Program-made: the position numbers and the translations under genes
Source: Mesorhizobium sp. WSM3862
GTDB taxonomy: Bacteria > Pseudomonadota > Alphaproteobacteria > Rhizobiales > Rhizobiaceae
Length of the DNA: 64,000 nt
Reading direction: 5' to 3'
NCBI RefSeq assembly: GCF_002294985.1
Contig: NZ_NSGE01000005.1
Coordinates: forward strand, 387,001-451,000
Notes under the pieces: model-generated
What the model saw: only the letters and a program-made list of their open reading frames with translations
Told to the model about the DNA's origin: nothing
Databases searched by the model: none
Shown here: positions 1 to 9,415 of the stretch, piece by piece
How the letters are laid out: each line of letters begins with the position of its first letter
Position numbering within the stretch: the stretch's first letter is position 1

Positions 1-102
1 ATAGCCACCTTCGCGCTTCCGGTCTGCAAGGTCTTTCCGCAGGGCTTCATGCCGCCGCGCGACCCCGCCCAGCTCAAGGTCATGAACGGGGCGACCGGGT
101 GA
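1..102 (+). CDS. 3' end of an unidentified protein (5' part outside window)
   Basis: Frame 1 is open from the window edge to a TGA at 100-102, giving a 33-residue C-terminus rich in Pro, Phe and Val with one Cys. The stop overlaps the GTG start of the next gene (GTGA, 99-102), the usual sign of translational coupling. That overlap is the main reason to believe the frame is a real gene end. The tail is too short for me to recognise a family. Confidence 0.5.
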   Translation: MATFALPVCKVFPQGFMPPRDPAQLKVMNGATG

Positions 103-2261
103 GACCGGGAGCCGTCGTGACAAGGCTGCTGCTTGGCCTGGCGCTGACCGCGCTCGCCGGATGCGCCGGCATGCCGGGCCGTTCCGCCTGCGCCTTCTTT
201 CCGGGAGACGAAGCCTGCGCGCGTCCGCCCATCTCGGCGGATCGAAGCGGCGCCGAGATCGCCAGCGCCCGCTACTTCGCGGACAATGGCAATGCCGCCT
301 ATGAAAAGCGATTCGAGGCGTTGCTGGCCCAAAGCCGAATCGATGCGCTCGACCGCACCAACGGCACCGGCCGCTTCGGCCGTGACTGGCGCGACGTCCA
401 CAATGATCGTTTCCAGGCAACTTATCCGGCGCTGCAACGGTTGGCGAAGCCGCTCGACGGCACTGAGCAGCCGCTCGCACCAGGCAAACCGGGCGAAGGC
501 CATTTCACCGGTCGCTGGCGCATGTCGCGCCAGACGCTTTATCTCGACGCCGCCGCCAGGCCGTCCGCACCCAAGACCTTCAGCTTCTCCGGTCTGCAGG
601 CGCGCTCGGTCGAGATCGTGCTCCGCCAGGCCGGCCGGCAGCCAGTCGTGATCAGCGGCAGCTGCGACGGATCGCTGGCGATGCGCATCTCGGGCCGGTC
701 GCGCACAATTGCCAAAGGTGCCGCGTTCCATCTCAGCCTGCCGACGACCGAGACATCTGCCAGCCTGTTTCCAAGCGAAGCGCTCACCCGTTGCGATCTC
801 ACGGTCAGCTCCAGCCTCGCGCCGTCCGGCGCGAAGCTGACCATCCTGCGCGAGGAGGCCGCCGACCCATGGATCACGGCACTCGACAGCCGCTATGATC
901 GTTGTCCGGTGCCAGATCCGGCCGGGCTCGAAGCGCTCGACCGCGCCTTTTATGACGGCCGTTGGCTGTCGCAGACCTGCGCGCTGCCGCTCGGGTGGCC
1001 GACCCTGCTGCGCAAATCGCGCGACGGTTTCAATGCCAAGGTCGAGGCGCTGCTCGGCAAGACGCTGCCCGAAAGCGCCTTCGACAAGGCCGATCCCGAA
1101 CTGCCGCTCGATTTCTCCAACGCGCCGAGACTGAAGCTGATCTATCTGTCGTCGCTGGAGTTCAAGGCGGACTTTTCCGGCCGCATCATGGAGCGGCTGA
1201 TCCGCCACCACGCGGCGCTCGGCACCAAGGTACGCATCCTGGTCACCGACGTGCTGGAGCGCGACAAGGACGACGCCCTGCTGCATCGGCTGGCGGCGGA
1301 GTTTCCCAATGTCCAATTGCAGGAATATCGCTGGCAGGCCGATCACGGCGCGCCGATCGACGAGCAGCTCTCACAGCTGCACAAGACCCATCACATCAAG
1401 ATGCTGGCGACCCTGGCCGAGGAACCCGGCCGCTCGCGCGTCATCATCGGCGGCCGCAACATCCATGACGGGTTCCTGTTTCATAAGCCGATCGACCTGT
1501 CGCGCTACCCTCAGCTGCAGCAATACGGCAAGACCGACGGCTTCTCGCTCAACTACTATTCCAACTGGAGCGACTTCGACATCGAGATCGCCGACCCGGC
1601 GACGGTCGAAACGCTGGCCGCGCATTTCTCGACCGTCTGGCTGCGCGATGCCGACACCAATCTGTCACGGCCGTTTTCCATTCCGGTTCGTTCCGGTGGC
1701 CATCCGCAAGGCGTGGTGCGGCACTTCATTTCCGTGCCTTACGCGGACGGGCATGCACTGGAAAACTACTTCGTCGAACTGATCGACACCGCCGAGCATC
1801 GCATCGAGATCGTCAATCCCTATCTCAACCTCACGCCCAGTATCGCGAGAGCGTTCGATCGGGCGCTGGCCCGCGGCGTCAAGATCGACGTCGTCGGGCG
1901 CATCGATCTCAAGGGCGACATAGGCGGCCGCTTCCTCACCGCGCTCAACAAGCTATTCGTGGAGAAATATGGCGACCGCATCAACATCCGCGAATTCAAG
2001 GCGCCCGACGTGGTGCTGCATTCCAAGATCATGATGATCGATCAGCGCCTGGTGACGATCTCCTCGGTCAACCTCAACAATCGCAGCTTCGTCCACGACT
2101 CGGAAAACGGCATGATGGTGCTCGATCCGGCCTTCTACCGCCGCATGAAGTCGGTCTATGACGACTATCTCGCCCATTCGCAGCCGGTCGCCACCAATGT
2201 CACGATCGGCTGGGCTTACCGGCTGCTGTTCAGCAATGGGTGGGTGAAACAGGCCTTTTAA
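99..2261 (+). CDS. Phospholipase D / cardiolipin-synthase-like lipoprotein
   Basis: A 720-residue protein with a lipoprotein signal: a short basic start, a hydrophobic stretch, and lipobox Leu-Ala-Gly-Cys with Cys22 as the likely lipidation site. This places it on the periplasmic face of a membrane. The C-terminal half is PLD-like. A complete HKD motif (HSKIMMID, about residue 641) is followed by Ser-Ser-Val-Asn-Leu-Asn, typical of the second half of a PLD active site. The first half, around residues 425-455 (HIK, then GGRNIHD), is recognisable but not canonical. Members hydrolyse or transfer phosphodiesters of phospholipids; the substrate here is unknown. The start is a GTG overlapping the previous stop; a second GTG at 117 is possible and keeps the lipobox. 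The gene ends 1 base before the convergent dadA. Confidence 0.85.
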   Translation: MRPGAVVTRLLLGLALTALAGCAGMPGRSACAFFPGDEACARPPISADRSGAEIASARYFADNGNAAYEKRFEALLAQSRIDALDRTNGTGRFGRDWRDVHNDRFQATYPALQRLAKPLDGTEQPLAPGKPGEGHFTGRWRMSRQTLYLDAAARPSAPKTFSFSGLQARSVEIVLRQAGRQPVVISGSCDGSLAMRISGRSRTIAKGAAFHLSLPTTETSASLFPSEALTRCDLTVSSSLAPSGAKLTILREEAADPWITALDSRYDRCPVPDPAGLEALDRAFYDGRWLSQTCALPLGWPTLLRKSRDGFNAKVEALLGKTLPESAFDKADPELPLDFSNAPRLKLIYLSSLEFKADFSGRIMERLIRHHAALGTKVRILVTDVLERDKDDALLHRLAAEFPNVQLQEYRWQADHGAPIDEQLSQLHKTHHIKMLATLAEEPGRSRVIIGGRNIHDGFLFHKPIDLSRYPQLQQYGKTDGFSLNYYSNWSDFDIEIADPATVETLAAHFSTVWLRDADTNLSRPFSIPVRSGGHPQGVVRHFISVPYADGHALENYFVELIDTAEHRIEIVNPYLNLTPSIARAFDRALARGVKIDVVGRIDLKGDIGGRFLTALNKLFVEKYGDRINIREFKAPDVVLHSKIMMIDQRLVTISSVNLNNRSFVHDSENGMMVLDPAFYRRMKSVYDDYLAHSQPVATNVTIGWAYRLLFSNGWVKQAF

Positions 2262-2262
2262 A

Positions 2263-3522
2263 TCAAGCCTTGATGTAGCGGTCCGGGCTGAGGTCGAGCG
2301 CGTTGATCTCCGGCACCCGGTTGGAAATGATATCGGCAAGCACTTTCGCCGAGCCGCAGGCCATGGTCCAGCCCAGCGTGCCGTGGCCGGTGTTGAGATA
2401 GAGGTTGGACAATTCGCTGCGCCCGACCAGCGGCGGCCCGTCGGGCGTCATCGGCCGCAAGCCACACCAGAAACTCGCCGCCTTGAGATCGCCGCCGCCC
2501 GGAAACAGGTCGCCGACGGAGTGCTCGAGCGTGCGGCGGCGCGATTCATGCAGACGAAGGTCGAAGCCCGAAATCTCCGCGGTGCCGCCGACGCGGATGC
2601 GGTCGCCGAGCCTGGTGATCGCCACCTTGTAAGTCTCGTCCATGATGGTCGACACCGGCGCCGCCGCCGCGTCCGTTATCGGCACCGTGATGGAATAGCC
2701 TTTGACCGGATAGACGGGGATCGGCCGTTTCATCTTGCGCATGAAGGGAGCCGAATAGCTGCCAAGCGCCATCACATAGGCGTCCGCCGTTCGCCAGCCC
2801 TTGTCGGTGCCGACCTGGACGACGCGGTTTCGATTCCTGACGACGCGCCGGATGCTCGTGCCGTATTCGAAGGCGACGCCGCGCGCCACGCAAAGCTCGG
2901 CCAGCTTGTCGGTGAACATCTTGCAGTCGCCGGTCTCGTCGCCGGGCAGCCTCAGCCCGCCGACGAATTTTTCCCGCACACCGGCCAGCGCCGGCTCGGC
3001 CGCGATGCAGCCGTCCCGGTCGAGGAGCTCGTAGGGAACGCCGTATTTTTTCAGCACCTCGACATCGCCGCCGGTGCCGTCGAGCTGCTTCTGCCTGCGG
3101 AAGAGCTGCAGCGTGCCCTTGGCTCGCTCGTCATAGCTGATGCCGATCGTAGCGCGAAGCGCCTTCAGCGTGTCGCGGCTGTACTCGGCCAAGGGCACCA
3201 TGCGCGACTTGTTCAGCGCATAGCGCTCGGCCGTGCAGTTGCGCAGCATCTTCAAGAGCCATGTCCACATATGCGGATCGAAGGCCGGCCGCACCACCAG
3301 CGGTCCGTATTTCATCAACAGCCATTTGACGGCTTTCACGGGAATGCCGGGCCCTGCCCATGGCGAGGCATAGCCCGGCGACACTTCGCCGGCATTGGCG
3401 AAGCTGGTCTCCAGCGCCGGGCCCTGCTGCCGGTCGATCACCGTGACTTCGTGGCCGGCCTCGGCAAGGAAGTAGGCGGTGGTGATCCCGATCACACCGC
3501 CGCCCAGCACCAGGACTTTCAT
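2263..3522 (-). CDS. dadA: D-amino acid dehydrogenase small subunit (DadA-like)
   Basis: A 419-residue FAD-dependent oxidoreductase of the DadA/glycine-oxidase (DAO) family. DadA oxidises D-alanine and other D-amino acids to 2-oxo acids and passes electrons to the membrane quinone pool. The N-terminus is the dinucleotide-binding motif LVLGGGVIG (residues 4-12), followed by an acidic residue in VTVID that binds the FAD ribose. The C-terminus carries the family motif [17 protein letters not shown]. The ATG at 3522 has a GAGGGAG ribosome site and starts directly at the FAD motif, so the longer open frame upstream is not used. It lies 20 bp downstream of two Rnk-like genes and is probably co-transcribed with them. 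Alanine racemase is encoded just upstream, so together they could convert L-Ala to D-Ala to pyruvate. Confidence 0.93.
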   Translation of the reverse strand: MKVLVLGGGVIGITTAYFLAEAGHEVTVIDRQQGPALETSFANAGEVSPGYASPWAGPGIPVKAVKWLLMKYGPLVVRPAFDPHMWTWLLKMLRNCTAERYALNKSRMVPLAEYSRDTLKALRATIGISYDERAKGTLQLFRRQKQLDGTGGDVEVLKKYGVPYELLDRDGCIAAEPALAGVREKFVGGLRLPGDETGDCKMFTDKLAELCVARGVAFEYGTSIRRVVRNRNRVVQVGTDKGWRTADAYVMALGSYSAPFMRKMKRPIPVYPVKGYSITVPITDAAAAPVSTIMDETYKVAITRLGDRIRVGGTAEISGFDLRLHESRRRTLEHSVGDLFPGGGDLKAASFWCGLRPMTPDGPPLVGRSELSNLYLNTGHGTLGWTMACGSAKVLADIISNRVPEINALDLSPDRYIKA

Positions 3523-3542
3523 TCTATGCTCCCTCAAACCGA

Positions 3543-4073
3543 TCATGCCGCCGAAGGGCCGGGATCGTCGCCTTCTGTCTGCCGGATTTTGCCGCACCCG
3601 CCAAGGGGCCAACGATCGCCTGCGGCGCTGTACACCAGCCTCGGGCCAAGGGGTCGCTGTGCGGCAGTCCGAGCCGCCCGATGCTCGGCCTCCGGCTGGT
3701 AGGCCACATCCTCGAGAAGGATGCGCTCGCGGCTGCCGTCGGGGCGCTCGGCCACTACCGACTCGCCCGCCCTCATGCCGAGCAGGCAGAGGCCGCGCCA
3801 GGTGCCGAGCGGCAGGCCGAATCCGACAGGAGCGGAGGCGTCGCCCAGCATCAACGTCCTCGTCTCCGGGGCTCCTTCGTTGATCCGGAAGACTACCCGG
3901 CTGTTCAGCGTGGCGATGTCGGGCTCGACCATGCCGACTGGGATGATGTTGCTCTCGGCGAGCTTGCGTTCGAGCATCGGCACGATCGCGTCGGCAAAGG
4001 CGCGCCGGCGCATCAGCATCGCTTCGAGAACCGCGAGATCCTTCGTCGTGAGACGATATATGGTCCTGGTCAT
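3543..4073 (-). CDS. Second Rnk/GreA-type nucleoside diphosphate kinase regulator-like protein
   Basis: A 176-residue protein that follows the next-listed rnk with an ATGA overlap (4070-4073), indicating translational coupling. Residues 1-45 are a charged helical segment. Residues about 50-125 match the GreA/Rnk C-terminal FKBP-like fold: a [15 protein letters not shown] strand region, a [11 protein letters not shown] turn, then [19 protein letters not shown], the hallmark 'single step / large jump' region. About 45 further residues are rich in Gly, Pro and Arg and have no recognisable fold. Rnk binds RNA polymerase and modulates nucleotide metabolism in enterobacteria; the role in rhizobia is not established. 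It sits immediately before dadA. Confidence 0.75.
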   Translation of the reverse strand: MTRTIYRLTTKDLAVLEAMLMRRRAFADAIVPMLERKLAESNIIPVGMVEPDIATLNSRVVFRINEGAPETRTLMLGDASAPVGFGLPLGTWRGLCLLGMRAGESVVAERPDGSRERILLEDVAYQPEAEHRAARTAAQRPLGPRLVYSAAGDRWPLGGCGKIRQTEGDDPGPSAA

Positions 4074-4489
4074 GGCGCTCTCCGCGACGCGGATTGCTCG
4101 ACCGCGTGGATGGTCGCCGAAAGCACCCGGCCGTCGCGGCTTCGCCAGGAGACTGTGCGGCCGGCACGCGCGCCGATCAGCGCGGTTCCGAGCGGCGTCA
4201 GCACCGAGATGCGTTTTTCGGCGATGTCGGCCTCGGCGGGATAGACCAGCGTGACGCGCTGAACGCTTCCTTCCCCGTCGTGAAGCGTCACCGTCGTGCC
4301 CATCCGCACGACATCCGTTGGCATCGCCGCTTCGGCGGCGATCCGCGCGCGATCCATCTCGGCGAGCAGGTCCTCGGCCATCTCGGGCGTCCGCTCGAGA
4401 AAGGCTCTGGCAAGGCCGCTGAGCCGGTCGTGGTCCGCGTCGCTGACGACGATCGTGTTTCGTGAACGCGATTGGGTTGTGGCATTCAT
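4070..4489 (-). CDS. rnk: Rnk/GreA-type nucleoside diphosphate kinase regulator
   Basis: A 139-residue protein with the Rnk layout. A short N-terminal helical part ([18 protein letters not shown]) is followed by a GreA/GreB-like C-terminal domain with [23 protein letters not shown] and [16 protein letters not shown]. These are the strand, Tyr-Pro and Leu-Gly-Thr-Ala landmarks of the family. A strong AGGAGG lies six bases before the ATG at 4489. It is the first gene of a likely rnk-rnk-dadA unit. Rnk proteins of this length lack the long coiled coil of GreA, so a transcript-cleavage role is unlikely; binding to RNA polymerase is known for the E. coli family member. Confidence 0.85.
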   Translation of the reverse strand: MNATTQSRSRNTIVVSDADHDRLSGLARAFLERTPEMAEDLLAEMDRARIAAEAAMPTDVVRMGTTVTLHDGEGSVQRVTLVYPAEADIAEKRISVLTPLGTALIGARAGRTVSWRSRDGRVLSATIHAVEQSASRRAP

Positions 4490-4760
4490 GGCAAACCTCC
4501 TGGATTTGCACGTCGACGAACCGACGCGCGCTGCAGCCCGCTCAAAGGCGGCGACGAAGAGCCGACAGCCGCGAAAGGCTGGCTGGCTCGATGACGATGT
4601 CAGGAATTCAAATGCCCCGGCTCGGCGATCGCCAACACGACCGCGCCGGGGCTACGCTCCCGCGATGGGGCAAACCCTGAAAAAGGTTCTGCTATGGGCG
4701 AGGTTGCTCATGCCTCGACCCTTGCCGAGATACACCGGCTTGTCAAGCAAGCCGCCCCTT

Positions 4761-5924
4761 TCACCCGCCGATGTAGCGGCGGTGAAAGCGCGCACCCAGG
4801 CTGGCCAGCACCTCGTAGCCGATGGTTCCGGCATGCGCGGCCGCGTCGTCGAGGCTTTGCGACGACCCGATGAGCTCGACGAGGTCGCCCTCGCCCAGTT
4901 GATCGACCGGAAGCGCTGAAATGTCGAGGACAATGGAATCCATCGATACCCGCCCGACGAAAGGCAGCCGCACGCCCTCGAGCCAGGCGGCCGAGGCGGC
5001 GCGCCGGTGCCAGCCATCAGCATAGCCGAGCGAGATTGTCGCCAGCCTGAGCGGTCCGCGCGCCTGATGGGTATGGCCGTAGCCGATGCCGGCGCCGTCA
5101 TCGACGTTGCGCGTCTGAGCCACCTTCGCCTGCAGCCGCACCACCGGCAGCATCGGGTTCGCCTCGCCCGGCGTCGGATTGATGCCGTAGAGCGCCGCGC
5201 CCGGCCGCGCGAGGTCGTGGTGGTAGGCCGATCCGAGAAAGATGCCGGACGAATTGGCAAGCGAGGCCGGCGCCTTGGGCAGCATCCCGCGCAGCCGCTC
5301 AAACGCGAGCCGCTGCGCTTCGTTGGCAGGATTGAGCGGCTCGTCGGCGCAGGCGAGATGGCTCATCACCAGGCGGATGTCGATGCCGCCGAAAGCATCC
5401 GCCGCGAGCGCCTCGACGTCAGCCGGCGGCATGCCGAGCCGTGACATGCCGCTGTCGACCTGAACAGCGGCCGGCAGCTTTCGGCCGGCGGCAAGCGCCG
5501 CTTCACGCCACGCTCTCAACTGAGCGGTGCTGTTGATGACAGGATGAAGCCCAGTTGCGATCGCTTCCGGCTCGGAGCCCGGCGGCAGGCCGTTGAGCAC
5601 AAAGATCTCATGTCCGGGTTCAAGCGCCTTGCGCAGCGCGATGCCCTCGCCGAGCAGCGCGACGAAGAAGATCTCGCAGCCTTCCTTCATCAGCGCCGAT
5701 GCCACGCGCGCTGCGCCGAGGCCATAGCCGTCGGCCTTGAGCACGCCGGCGCAGCGCACGCCCGCCAGCCGCGCCTTCAGCCGCCGGTAGTTCTCGCGGA
5801 TGGCGCCAAGATCGATGGTCAGGATCGCGCCGGCTGAAGTTTCGCCGGGCATAAAGCCGCTGGTGGCGGTCGTTTGCGGCAAAGACGTTTTGGTGCCGGT
5901 CATCGGGGCAATTGCGTCGGACAA
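4761..5924 (-). CDS. alr: Alanine racemase
   Basis: A 387-residue PLP-dependent fold-III racemase that interconverts L- and D-alanine for peptidoglycan. The PLP lysine lies in VLKADGYGLG (Lys63). The second catalytic residue, Tyr, is in GIGYGHTHQARGPLR at about residue 285. MSRLGM, PGAALYGI and GRVSMDS are also typical of Alr. The first 30 residues are an unusual Thr/Pro-rich extension, so a later start is possible. A D-amino-acid dehydrogenase gene lies 1.2 kb downstream on the same strand, so this copy may be catabolic (DadX-like) rather than the main biosynthetic racemase. Only one alr is visible in the window, so this cannot be decided here. Confidence 0.93.
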   Translation of the reverse strand: MSDAIAPMTGTKTSLPQTTATSGFMPGETSAGAILTIDLGAIRENYRRLKARLAGVRCAGVLKADGYGLGAARVASALMKEGCEIFFVALLGEGIALRKALEPGHEIFVLNGLPPGSEPEAIATGLHPVINSTAQLRAWREAALAAGRKLPAAVQVDSGMSRLGMPPADVEALAADAFGGIDIRLVMSHLACADEPLNPANEAQRLAFERLRGMLPKAPASLANSSGIFLGSAYHHDLARPGAALYGINPTPGEANPMLPVVRLQAKVAQTRNVDDGAGIGYGHTHQARGPLRLATISLGYADGWHRRAASAAWLEGVRLPFVGRVSMDSIVLDISALPVDQLGEGDLVELIGSSQSLDDAAAHAGTIGYEVLASLGARFHRRYIGG

Positions 5925-6103
5925 AGTCGGGTCACACTTGTTGCGGAGCTGCGTGCTTCTCGACGCCGGCGAAGTGCGCTTGTCGCGCGTCGTTCATGTT
6001 TGCCTCTTTGCCTGCGGCGCATCTGCATCAACAAAGCATGATCTCGACTACGGTGCCAACCTCTTCGCTAACCGAACTTAGTTGGAAGCGCGCCTGCCAA
6101 CGC

Positions 6104-6619
6104 CTAGCGAGCAAGATGCTGGAACGCGGCCACCACCTGCTCGTAGACCTTGCGCTTGAACGGCACGATCAGGTCGGGCAGCTCCCGCATCGGCCGCCAT
6201 GCCCATTGGTCGAATTCGGCCTTGTGGCCGCCCGGCGGCGGATTGATCTCAATCTCGCTCTCGTCGCCCTCGAAGCGGTAGGCGAACCATTTCTGCGTTT
6301 GGCCGCGATAGCGGCCCTTGAAGGCGACGCCGACCAGATGCGGCGGCAGGTCGTAATTGATCCAGTGCGGCGCTTCGGCAAGCAGCGACACGCTGCGCAT
6401 ACCGGTCTCCTCGTAAAGCTCCCGCTCCGCCGCCGGGAGCGGCTCCTCGCCCTCGTCGATGCCGCCCTGCGGCATCTGCCAGAGTTTCGTGGTGCCGGAG
6501 AATTCGCTGTCCGGCTCGGCGATGCGATGACCGACCCAGACCAGCCCGGCCGGGTTGAGGATCATCAGCCCGACGCAGGGGCGATAGGGCAGCGTTTCAG
6601 GATCGATCTTTTTGGCCAT
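6104..6619 (-). CDS. rppH: RNA pyrophosphohydrolase (Nudix hydrolase)
   Basis: A 171-residue Nudix protein. The box runs over residues 52-73, from GGIDEGE through REL to EETG, with all the metal-binding glutamates present. It is preceded by the RppH-typical YRPCVG start and [10 protein letters not shown]. RppH removes pyrophosphate from triphosphorylated RNA 5' ends and triggers decay; the same family hydrolyses dinucleoside polyphosphates. It lies 51 bp downstream of the deacetylase gene on the same strand, the usual order in Rhizobiales (ctpA, deacetylase, rppH). Confidence 0.93.
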   Translation of the reverse strand: MAKKIDPETLPYRPCVGLMILNPAGLVWVGHRIAEPDSEFSGTTKLWQMPQGGIDEGEEPLPAAERELYEETGMRSVSLLAEAPHWINYDLPPHLVGVAFKGRYRGQTQKWFAYRFEGDESEIEINPPPGGHKAEFDQWAWRPMRELPDLIVPFKRKVYEQVVAAFQHLAR

Positions 6620-6670
6620 CGTTGAGATTTCCAGCCGTTTTGGAGATGCATTCAGGCGAAAGGGTCGGCG

Positions 6671-7870
6671 TTAGCCTTTTTGCGGATCGATCGCCACCGC
6701 CGAAATCGGCACGATCTCGATGCCGCGCTTCTTCGCCTCTGCCACCCAGGACGCAACCGTGTCCACGGTGATATCGAAGGCCGAGCCGATGCCGACGGCG
6801 CTGCCCTTGGCGCGTGCCGTCGCCTCGAGGCTGTCCAGCTTCTTGAGGATTTCGCCGCGGTCCTGCACAGCATCGATCGCCATGTCGCCGGCGACGAAAG
6901 GAACGCCATCCTTCAGCGCGAGGTCGGGCGCCAGGCTTCGCGCGGAGGAGCCGTCGTCGACATAGGCAAGGCCGCGCTTGCCGAGCTCGGCCATGAACGG
7001 TCCCATCGCGTTTGCATCAGCCGAGAAACGCGCGCCCATATAGTTCATGACGCCGGTATAGTTGGTCGTCCTCGACAGCGCCCAGTGCAGGCTCTTCAGG
7101 TTCTCGTCCGGACTCGCATCGACCGTCAGCGTGTTGCGTCCCGGATTGACGCCCGGATAATCGAACGGCTCGAGCGGTATCTGCATGACGATCTCATGTC
7201 CGCTCTGGCGCGCCGCCTTCATCCAGCGGTCGATGCTGTTGCCCTGCGGCGCGAAAGCCAGCGTCACCTCGGCGGGCAATTTGGCGATCGCGGCCTGCGT
7301 GCCGGTCTGGGAGACGGCGAGCCCGCCGATGACGATAGCCACGCGCGCGCCGCGCGCTCCGGACCAGGGCCGCGCATAGACGTCGAACGGTCGCCGGCCA
7401 TCGGCGGAGCGCACCGGCAGCGGGCCGCTGTCGCTCGCCTCGATCAGCGCCCTGTCGGGAATATGCGCGACCTTGAGATTCTGGCTGAGTGTGGAAGGAT
7501 CGCGGATGACGATACCGGCCTTCGGCGGACCATCGCCCTCTTCAGACTCGACATGGATGATTTGCGGGCCATCGCCCTTCATCGGCGTGCTCGCATTGGG
7601 CTTCGCCGCCGCCACCTCGGCCGGTGCCGGCGTCGGCGCCGGTGCCGGCGCGGGAGCCGGCGCCACGATTACCTTCGGCGTCGAAACGGCCGTCTCTTGC
7701 GGTTTGCGGAAAGGTTTTTCACGCAACGCGATCGCACCGGAAATGCCCACTACAGTGAGGACGGCGACCGCCGCGCCAAGCGTGCCGGCGCCGAAGGTGC
7801 GCGAGGCAGGGCGCTCTGGCCGGAGCGTCTGTCCGAGCGGGCGTTCGATGTCCTTGCCGATGTCAGCCAA
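6671..7870 (-). CDS. Divergent polysaccharide deacetylase family protein (YibQ/DUF610)
   Basis: A 399-residue protein with one N-terminal membrane segment (about residues 28-50). A Pro/Ala-rich linker of repeated PAPA units (about 70-90) follows, then a periplasmic catalytic-like domain from about 165. That domain shows RVAIVIGGLAVSQTGTQAA, LAFAPQGNSI, HEIVMQIPLEP and NYTGVMNYMGARF, the landmarks of the divergent polysaccharide deacetylase family. The activity of this family is not firmly established; its position beside envC and ctpA suggests a role in envelope or septal peptidoglycan. The start appears to be TTG at 7870, as no in-frame ATG gives the membrane segment. Confidence 0.85.
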   Translation of the reverse strand: MADIGKDIERPLGQTLRPERPASRTFGAGTLGAAVAVLTVVGISGAIALREKPFRKPQETAVSTPKVIVAPAPAPAPAPTPAPAEVAAAKPNASTPMKGDGPQIIHVESEEGDGPPKAGIVIRDPSTLSQNLKVAHIPDRALIEASDSGPLPVRSADGRRPFDVYARPWSGARGARVAIVIGGLAVSQTGTQAAIAKLPAEVTLAFAPQGNSIDRWMKAARQSGHEIVMQIPLEPFDYPGVNPGRNTLTVDASPDENLKSLHWALSRTTNYTGVMNYMGARFSADANAMGPFMAELGKRGLAYVDDGSSARSLAPDLALKDGVPFVAGDMAIDAVQDRGEILKKLDSLEATARAKGSAVGIGSAFDITVDTVASWVAEAKKRGIEIVPISAVAIDPQKG

Positions 7871-8082
7871 GCCGCATCCCCAGGCCCGTGACGCGGCTGA
7901 TCGGATCAGCGCAGCTGATCGAATCGTCAGCGCTCACGCGCGAATTCAAAACCTTAGGCGACGCAGCGCCCGTTGCCGAACCACCCTGTCCCCGAATCAA
8001 ACTGCCGGAACCTCGCGGTCCCGGCAGCATTGCATCGCTTCGGTCGGCCGGCCAGAGCGATCTGCCCCGGCCCTCCCCGTCT

Positions 8083-9414
8083 TTACTGGTTCAGCACAGC
8101 CTTGTCCGGGTTCGGCGGGAAGGCCGGATCGGTCTTTTGGCCGCGCAGCAGCTGTTCGGCATAGATCAGCTGCAGGTCGTCCTTCGGCTCCGGCGGCACA
8201 TAGGCGGCCGAGCCCGAGCCGGTCGAGCTCTCGTCGGCCCCCTTGATGTGGCCCTTGAGGTCCGATTCGCCGCGGGTCAGGTCCCTGCCCTGCAGGTCCG
8301 GCGGCAGCGGCTGCTCGACCTTGATGTCGGGCGTGATGCCCTTGCCCTGGATCGATTTGCCCGACGGCGTGTAATAGAGCGCGGTGGTGAGCCTGAGCGC
8401 GCCATTCTCACCGAGCGGGATGATGGTCTGCACCGAGCCCTTGCCGAACGACTGCGTGCCGACGACGGTGGCGCGGCGCAGATCCTGCAGCGCGCCGGCG
8501 ACGATCTCGGACGCGCTTGCCGAGCCGCCATTGACCAGCACGATCAGCGGCTTGCCGCCGATGTCGTCGTTCTGCTTCGGCTTGGCGTCGAAGCGGGTAA
8601 CGTCCTTCGGATCGCGGCCGCGGGTCGAGACGATCTCGCCGCGCTTCAGGAAGGCGTCCGACACGCTCACCGCCTGGTCGAGCAGGCCGCCCGGATTGAG
8701 GCGCAGGTCGAGTACATAGCCCTTCAGCTTGTCGTTGGGCACCTGCTTCTTGATGTTCTCGATGGCGTTCTCGAGATCGTCATAGGTCTTCTCGGTGAAG
8801 GAGGTGATCTTCATGTAGCCGATGTCGTTCTCGACCCGGTATTTCACCGCCTTGACCTTGATGATGTCGCGCACGACCGTCAACTCGATCGGCTTGTCGG
8901 CGCCCTGGCGCAGGATGGTGAGCTTGATCGGCGTGTTGACCGGTCCGCGCATCTTCTCGACCGCGTCGTTGAGGGTGAGGCCGCGCACCTCCTCGCCGTC
9001 GATCTTGGCGATATAGTCGCCGGCAAGCACGCCCGCCTTTGCGGCCGGCGTGTCGTCGATCGGCGTGATCACCTTGACCAGGTCGTTCTCCATCGTGACC
9101 TCGATGCCGAGGCCGCCGAACTCGCCCTTGGTCTGCACGCGCATATCCTGCGCCTGCTCGGCATTCATGTAGGAGGAATGCGGGTCGAGCGAAGCGAGCA
9201 TGCCGTTGATGGCGTTCTCGACCAGCGACTTGTCGTCCGGAGGCGTCACATATTGCGCGCGCACGCGCTCGAAGATGTCGCCGAAGATCGCCAGCTGCTT
9301 GTAGGTCTCGGAACCCGCAGCATTCGCCGCCGAGCCGGGTGCGCCGTAGACCAGGCTCATTGCCGATGCGCCCATCAGCGCGCCGGCAAACAGAAGCGAC
9401 AATTTCCGCATCAT
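8083..9414 (-). CDS. ctpA: C-terminal processing protease (S41 family)
   Basis: A 443-residue serine protease exported by an N-terminal signal (RKLSLLFAGALMGASAMSLVYG). A PDZ domain lies at about residues 85-170 (GEFGGLGIEVTMEN, then GVLAGDYIAKIDGEEV). The S41 catalytic core follows, with GGSASASEIVAGAL containing the nucleophilic Ser and GTQSFGKGSVQ with the general-base Lys. CtpA-type proteases trim or degrade periplasmic substrates, including peptidoglycan hydrolases. I start it at the ATG at 9414, with GGAAGGA upstream; the longer frame runs back into envC. Only one base separates it from the envC stop, so the two are surely co-transcribed. Confidence 0.95.
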   Translation of the reverse strand: MMRKLSLLFAGALMGASAMSLVYGAPGSAANAAGSETYKQLAIFGDIFERVRAQYVTPPDDKSLVENAINGMLASLDPHSSYMNAEQAQDMRVQTKGEFGGLGIEVTMENDLVKVITPIDDTPAAKAGVLAGDYIAKIDGEEVRGLTLNDAVEKMRGPVNTPIKLTILRQGADKPIELTVVRDIIKVKAVKYRVENDIGYMKITSFTEKTYDDLENAIENIKKQVPNDKLKGYVLDLRLNPGGLLDQAVSVSDAFLKRGEIVSTRGRDPKDVTRFDAKPKQNDDIGGKPLIVLVNGGSASASEIVAGALQDLRRATVVGTQSFGKGSVQTIIPLGENGALRLTTALYYTPSGKSIQGKGITPDIKVEQPLPPDLQGRDLTRGESDLKGHIKGADESSTGSGSAAYVPPEPKDDLQLIYAEQLLRGQKTDPAFPPNPDKAVLNQ

Positions 9415-9415
9415 T

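Noticed and set aside
2383..3702. 439-codon plus-strand frame opposite dadA
   Set aside because: dadA is unambiguous on the other strand and this frame shows no motif.
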